Source: Nomia melanderi
Taxonomy: Eukaryota; Arthropoda; Insecta; Hymenoptera; Halictidae
Length of the DNA stretch: 64,000 bases
NCBI RefSeq assembly: GCF_051020985.1
Contig: NC_135003.1
Coordinates: 4,240,001-4,304,000 of the forward strand
Direction of reading: 5' to 3'
Below the pieces are notes generated by a model. The model did no database searches. It saw nothing but the letters and a program-made list of their open reading frames with translations, and was not told the DNA's origin. Within the stretch, counting starts at the first letter, position 1. Each line of letters opens with the position of its first letter. This document shows, piece by piece, positions 60,861 through 64,000 of the stretch. A program made the position numbers and the translations under genes.

Positions 60861-61300
60861 CAATGCAGAAGAAACAGATTTTTATAAGAATTCTATCAAT
60901 TTTGTTTTATATTAAGTTCTGCGTGCATGTTGTAATGCATAATGAATACACAATATTTTATGTTTCATGTTACGCTATTGAATTATGCATGTGCTATTTT
61001 GATCTATTGCAGTTTTCTTTCAGTTTTCTAGAAATCATTTTTCCAAATATTCGAGGATCCTCGGATTACTTCCGCTGTACAAGAAAAGGATTTTTATAAG
61101 AATTCTTTGAATTTTATTTTGTATTAAGTTGTTCCAAATGTCTCTTTCGTTTTGTCAATGTATATAGCATTATTGAATTATGCACGATTCATTAACATCT
61201 ATTACTTCCTTTCATTTTTCTAAGATTCTAAGATTTTTTCTGTTGTGCAAGAATCAAATTTTGTAAGGATTCTTTCAATTTTATTTTGCAAAGTTGCAAT
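60837..61300 (+). repeat. tandem repeat, 212-bp unit, about 2.3 copies
   Basis: ATTCGAGGATACTCGGATT at 60837 and ATTCGAGGATCCTCGGATT at 61049 start two units. Both contain GGATTTTTATAAGAATTCT-like sequence, TATTAAGTT and TTGAATTATGCA. A third partial unit at about 61232-61300 has TGTGCAAGAATC and TTCTTTCAATTTTATTTTG. Confidence 0.88.
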
Positions 61301-63600
61301 AAAATAGAATTTGAATAAATGTTGACACTGTATATTCTGCAATAAGAAGACGTCTCCAATCAGTCGCTTAAGCATTAACTTAAATGGTTCTTGCCACGTG
61401 TACCGTTTTCGGCGCATGCTGAACTCTATCTCCATGCCATATATTTTTCTTACTGAAAGAGTGAGTTCAACAAAATATTTAATGTTTTCATCCATTTAAA
61501 ATAATTTTATACTTTGAATACTCACCAATTTAATTAATAACTGTTCCGTTTACAAAACCTGTAAACTAAATAAATGTAACACATTAACCAAATTCTATAA
61601 CATATAACGAATTTCAGTACCACGTGGTTTTTTTTAAGTATCTCTCGCACGTGATATCTTGAGCTAAAAATGAATTGTAGGTATTCACGTCCTTCACTTA
61701 CGTTTTTGTTTCACTTCGAAGTAACATAATTTTATTCAGTTGCACTTGCAAAATTAACAGACAATTATTTCTTTATTTCGAAGTGTTTTCAAATAAGCAT
61801 TGCAATATTAAATAAAAGCAGATGGCTTGTACAGTTAACGATAGAATTTCAATCCAAATGAAAACCAAATGAAAGACCAAAATGAAATGGTTTAGAGAAA
61901 GTTACATATATTCCAAGATTAGTATGAGTAAAACAATTTACATTAAGTATTTTGAAAGCAAGTAAATCTCTGTACACTACACCTAAAATATTAATAATTC
62001 AAAAGTGCAAATCTAAAAGGATTTGGCGACAGTTATATATGCAAATTTTCTATCGGCGCTTCTGAGAGTAGGAAATTTATTACTCTTTCTATATTCATTG
62101 CGACATTCTATTCAAAAATATTATTTTAGTTGTAATAAAAAGTTTACAACGTGAACATTTCTTAACCTACGGTAAATGGTTACTTGAAATCAATTTCCAG
62201 ATTATTAACTCATTAATCAAAGTATAAAGTTTGAGGAAATGGAATTGTGATTTGACTGAAAAAATGTAGAATTGTAGGTAATGATATTAATCCTCCAATA
62301 GTCTCATTTATACTTTATAGTAACCTTCTGCTTCGTTAATTATCTCACAATTAACGCGAGAATTATTTTATCGTTCATTTCCAAACAAGAAAATAAATTC
62401 TGTATAATATTTATTTGAGGAATAAATTTATTGCAATGGTTAAATATTCATAAGCAAAGAATAGTGTTTTTTTATCAATGTGAACTTATTAATATTTATA
62501 CGTATTCATTAGGTATTTATTACATTCAATAAAAAATCTTCATAACGAAAGAATTAAGTTTGATCAAAATTCTATCTTTAATAGTTGACAATCAAGATCC
62601 AATACGTATACAATGTGCATACATGTGTGTGTTTAACTTGCAAACAAAACTCTTTACATTCGTCGATTTCGCTAAGTTCAATTCAAAACGTTTGCTCTCT
62701 GAAGATGATCGGTATTTCAAACTACCGGACACAAAGTCCCATAAGATATGTCTAGTCTATCCTGTTTCTCGTCAGTGATATTACATCATTGTAACTTGGT
62801 AAGCGGTTATTGAACATGAAACAGCAGGTGTCACTGAATAGCTTAGAGATTTCTCCGCGGTTTTCATTCGTCGCGGTTCAAGTCTCCACTTAAGTGCGTG
62901 TTACTGGTTCATATTTATGATCTATTTATACCGGCGGTATTTCGTTATTATTGAGTTGTAACATAAATAATTTCGGTTCTATTAAATGTTCTTTCTTAAA
63001 TAGTAACTGAAAACAGTACTGGATTTCAACTGATCGTAAATGATCGTCTTTATAGAGTTTTGCATAATTGTAATTACGCGTTTGCAATCTGTCGCAATTG
63101 ATAGTTACATTATTTCATTATATCTATTATGATTTTATATTTTAAAGAAATAATAACTAATTACTAAATTTGTAGAATTAAAAGATTTTAAGGTTCTAAT
63201 TTAATAGTAATCTAACAGCTTAAGATGACAATAGCAGAAGTATGGATACACAAACTAAGTTCATCCAAAAATGAAATTAAATATTTAATTCTACAACCTA
63301 ATTAAGTATAGATATAAGTATTTTTATATTTTTAACAATTTTTTATAAATGTGGCTTGTCATTTCAGGTAGTTAAATTTTACATTTTGTTTATATATTTA
63401 TATACCTTACGATTCGTACAATTTCATAATATGTCTATGAAAGGTTATGTTATTTTGTTATTTATAAAAAAATTGATGTGACATTTTGTGACTTTTATTG
63501 TTTTAACATGAAATATATATATTAATATAAATATAAATATTATTATTAATTGTAAATATAAACAATATATATTCTTTCGTTCGATTCTTTCGTCGTATAC
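61301..63600. other. AT-rich stretch, small GC-richer patch at 62.8-62.95 kb
   Basis: No supported gene. The minus frame 61220-61495 and the plus frame 62560-62778 carry no recognised domain. Confidence 0.45.
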
Positions 63601-63865
63601 AATTCTTTCGTTAAACCTAGTCACGTTCGGAAAGCAGAAATGATTTCACAACCCTCCCTTGCGAGTCGAATCAGAGTACAATTATCAGCTGATCGTTGGC
63701 TGCAGTCCGGTACTAATGAGTCTCTTGTGTGAGTGTATGCACCTATCGTACATTAATTCCAAAGTGAGTACTTTGGAATTAATGTACGATAGGTGCATAC
63801 CTCTTGGCGGAATGGCACGCTCCACCCTATGATCTCTATCGCGCGTTATACAGCTATCTTAATCT
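63601..63865. other. GC-richer patch with long hairpin
   Basis: Contrasts with AT-rich flanks and contains the hairpin at 63735-63800. No frame of note. Confidence 0.4.
63735..63800. repeat. perfect 31-bp inverted repeat with 4-base loop
   Basis: 31 bases at 63735-63765 are the exact reverse complement of 63770-63800, with loop GAGT at 63766-63769. CTCTTG occurs just outside at 63722-63727 and 63801-63806. Perfect pairing with such a small loop points to a very recent foldback event, a young palindromic insertion or an assembly or sequencing foldback artefact. Confidence 0.97.
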
Positions 63866-64000
63866 CTAACTTTGTTTCTTGTTTGAAATGCTAAACTGCG
63901 CGATATAGAGGAAATTACACTTTGAAAGCTGTTTAAAATGTTGCATGTTATATCTAAAGTCCAGATACAATAATATATTAAATAGAGAATGAATTCTGTC

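Noticed and set aside
1..64000. CRISPR arrays, bacterial operons, Shine-Dalgarno sites, rRNA
   Set aside because: None found; coding density, composition and repeat types are those of a eukaryotic nuclear genome.

Overview
The window looks like nuclear DNA of an insect. My best guess is a hymenopteran, possibly a bee. The reasons are a very AT-rich background broken by discrete GC/CpG-rich islands of about 0.3-1 kb, many short terminal-inverted-repeat elements inserted at TTAA or TA, and no operon-like coding density. This taxonomic reading is inference. I see no complete protein-coding gene, rRNA, tRNA or CRISPR array. Open frames are short (at most about 150 codons), overlap one another and show no recognised domain, with one exception: a decayed RNase H fragment of a non-LTR retrotransposon near 28.3 kb on the minus strand. 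The window is best read as intron or intergenic DNA.

Layout: 1-995 is a CpG-rich block ending in a good splice donor (GTAAGC at 996), perhaps the 5' exon of a plus-strand gene whose first intron would run into the window. 1-10 kb then holds a compound microsatellite, a field of 20-bp palindromic repeats, a palindromic mariner-type MITE (5670-5881), an 82-bp tandem duplication and a TA-flanked element with mariner-like ends (8607-9729) containing a large fold-back. 10-31 kb alternates AT-rich DNA, CpG-rich islands and TTAA-flanked MITEs. 31-34.5 kb is almost featureless AT-rich DNA. 34.5-44 kb has nested repeats, including a MITE inserted at TTAA inside an older repeat. 44-56 kb carries GC-rich islands, a pyrimidine-rich promoter-like block (50.7-51.6 kb) and two old local duplications. 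57-61 kb has 44-bp and 212-bp tandem arrays. A nearly perfect 66-bp hairpin lies at 63735-63800.

The strongest result is the repeat biology. About twenty copies of at least three short non-autonomous families share TTAA target sites, inverted ends and lengths near 95-250 bp, which points to mobilisation by piggyBac-type transposases. One family exists as 245-bp and 95/96-bp forms. The length difference equals the spacing of two internal direct repeats, so the short form looks like a recombination product. Four short splice-bounded candidate exons (13870, 16365, 20196 and 46871) are listed with low confidence because splice-like motifs also arise by chance.
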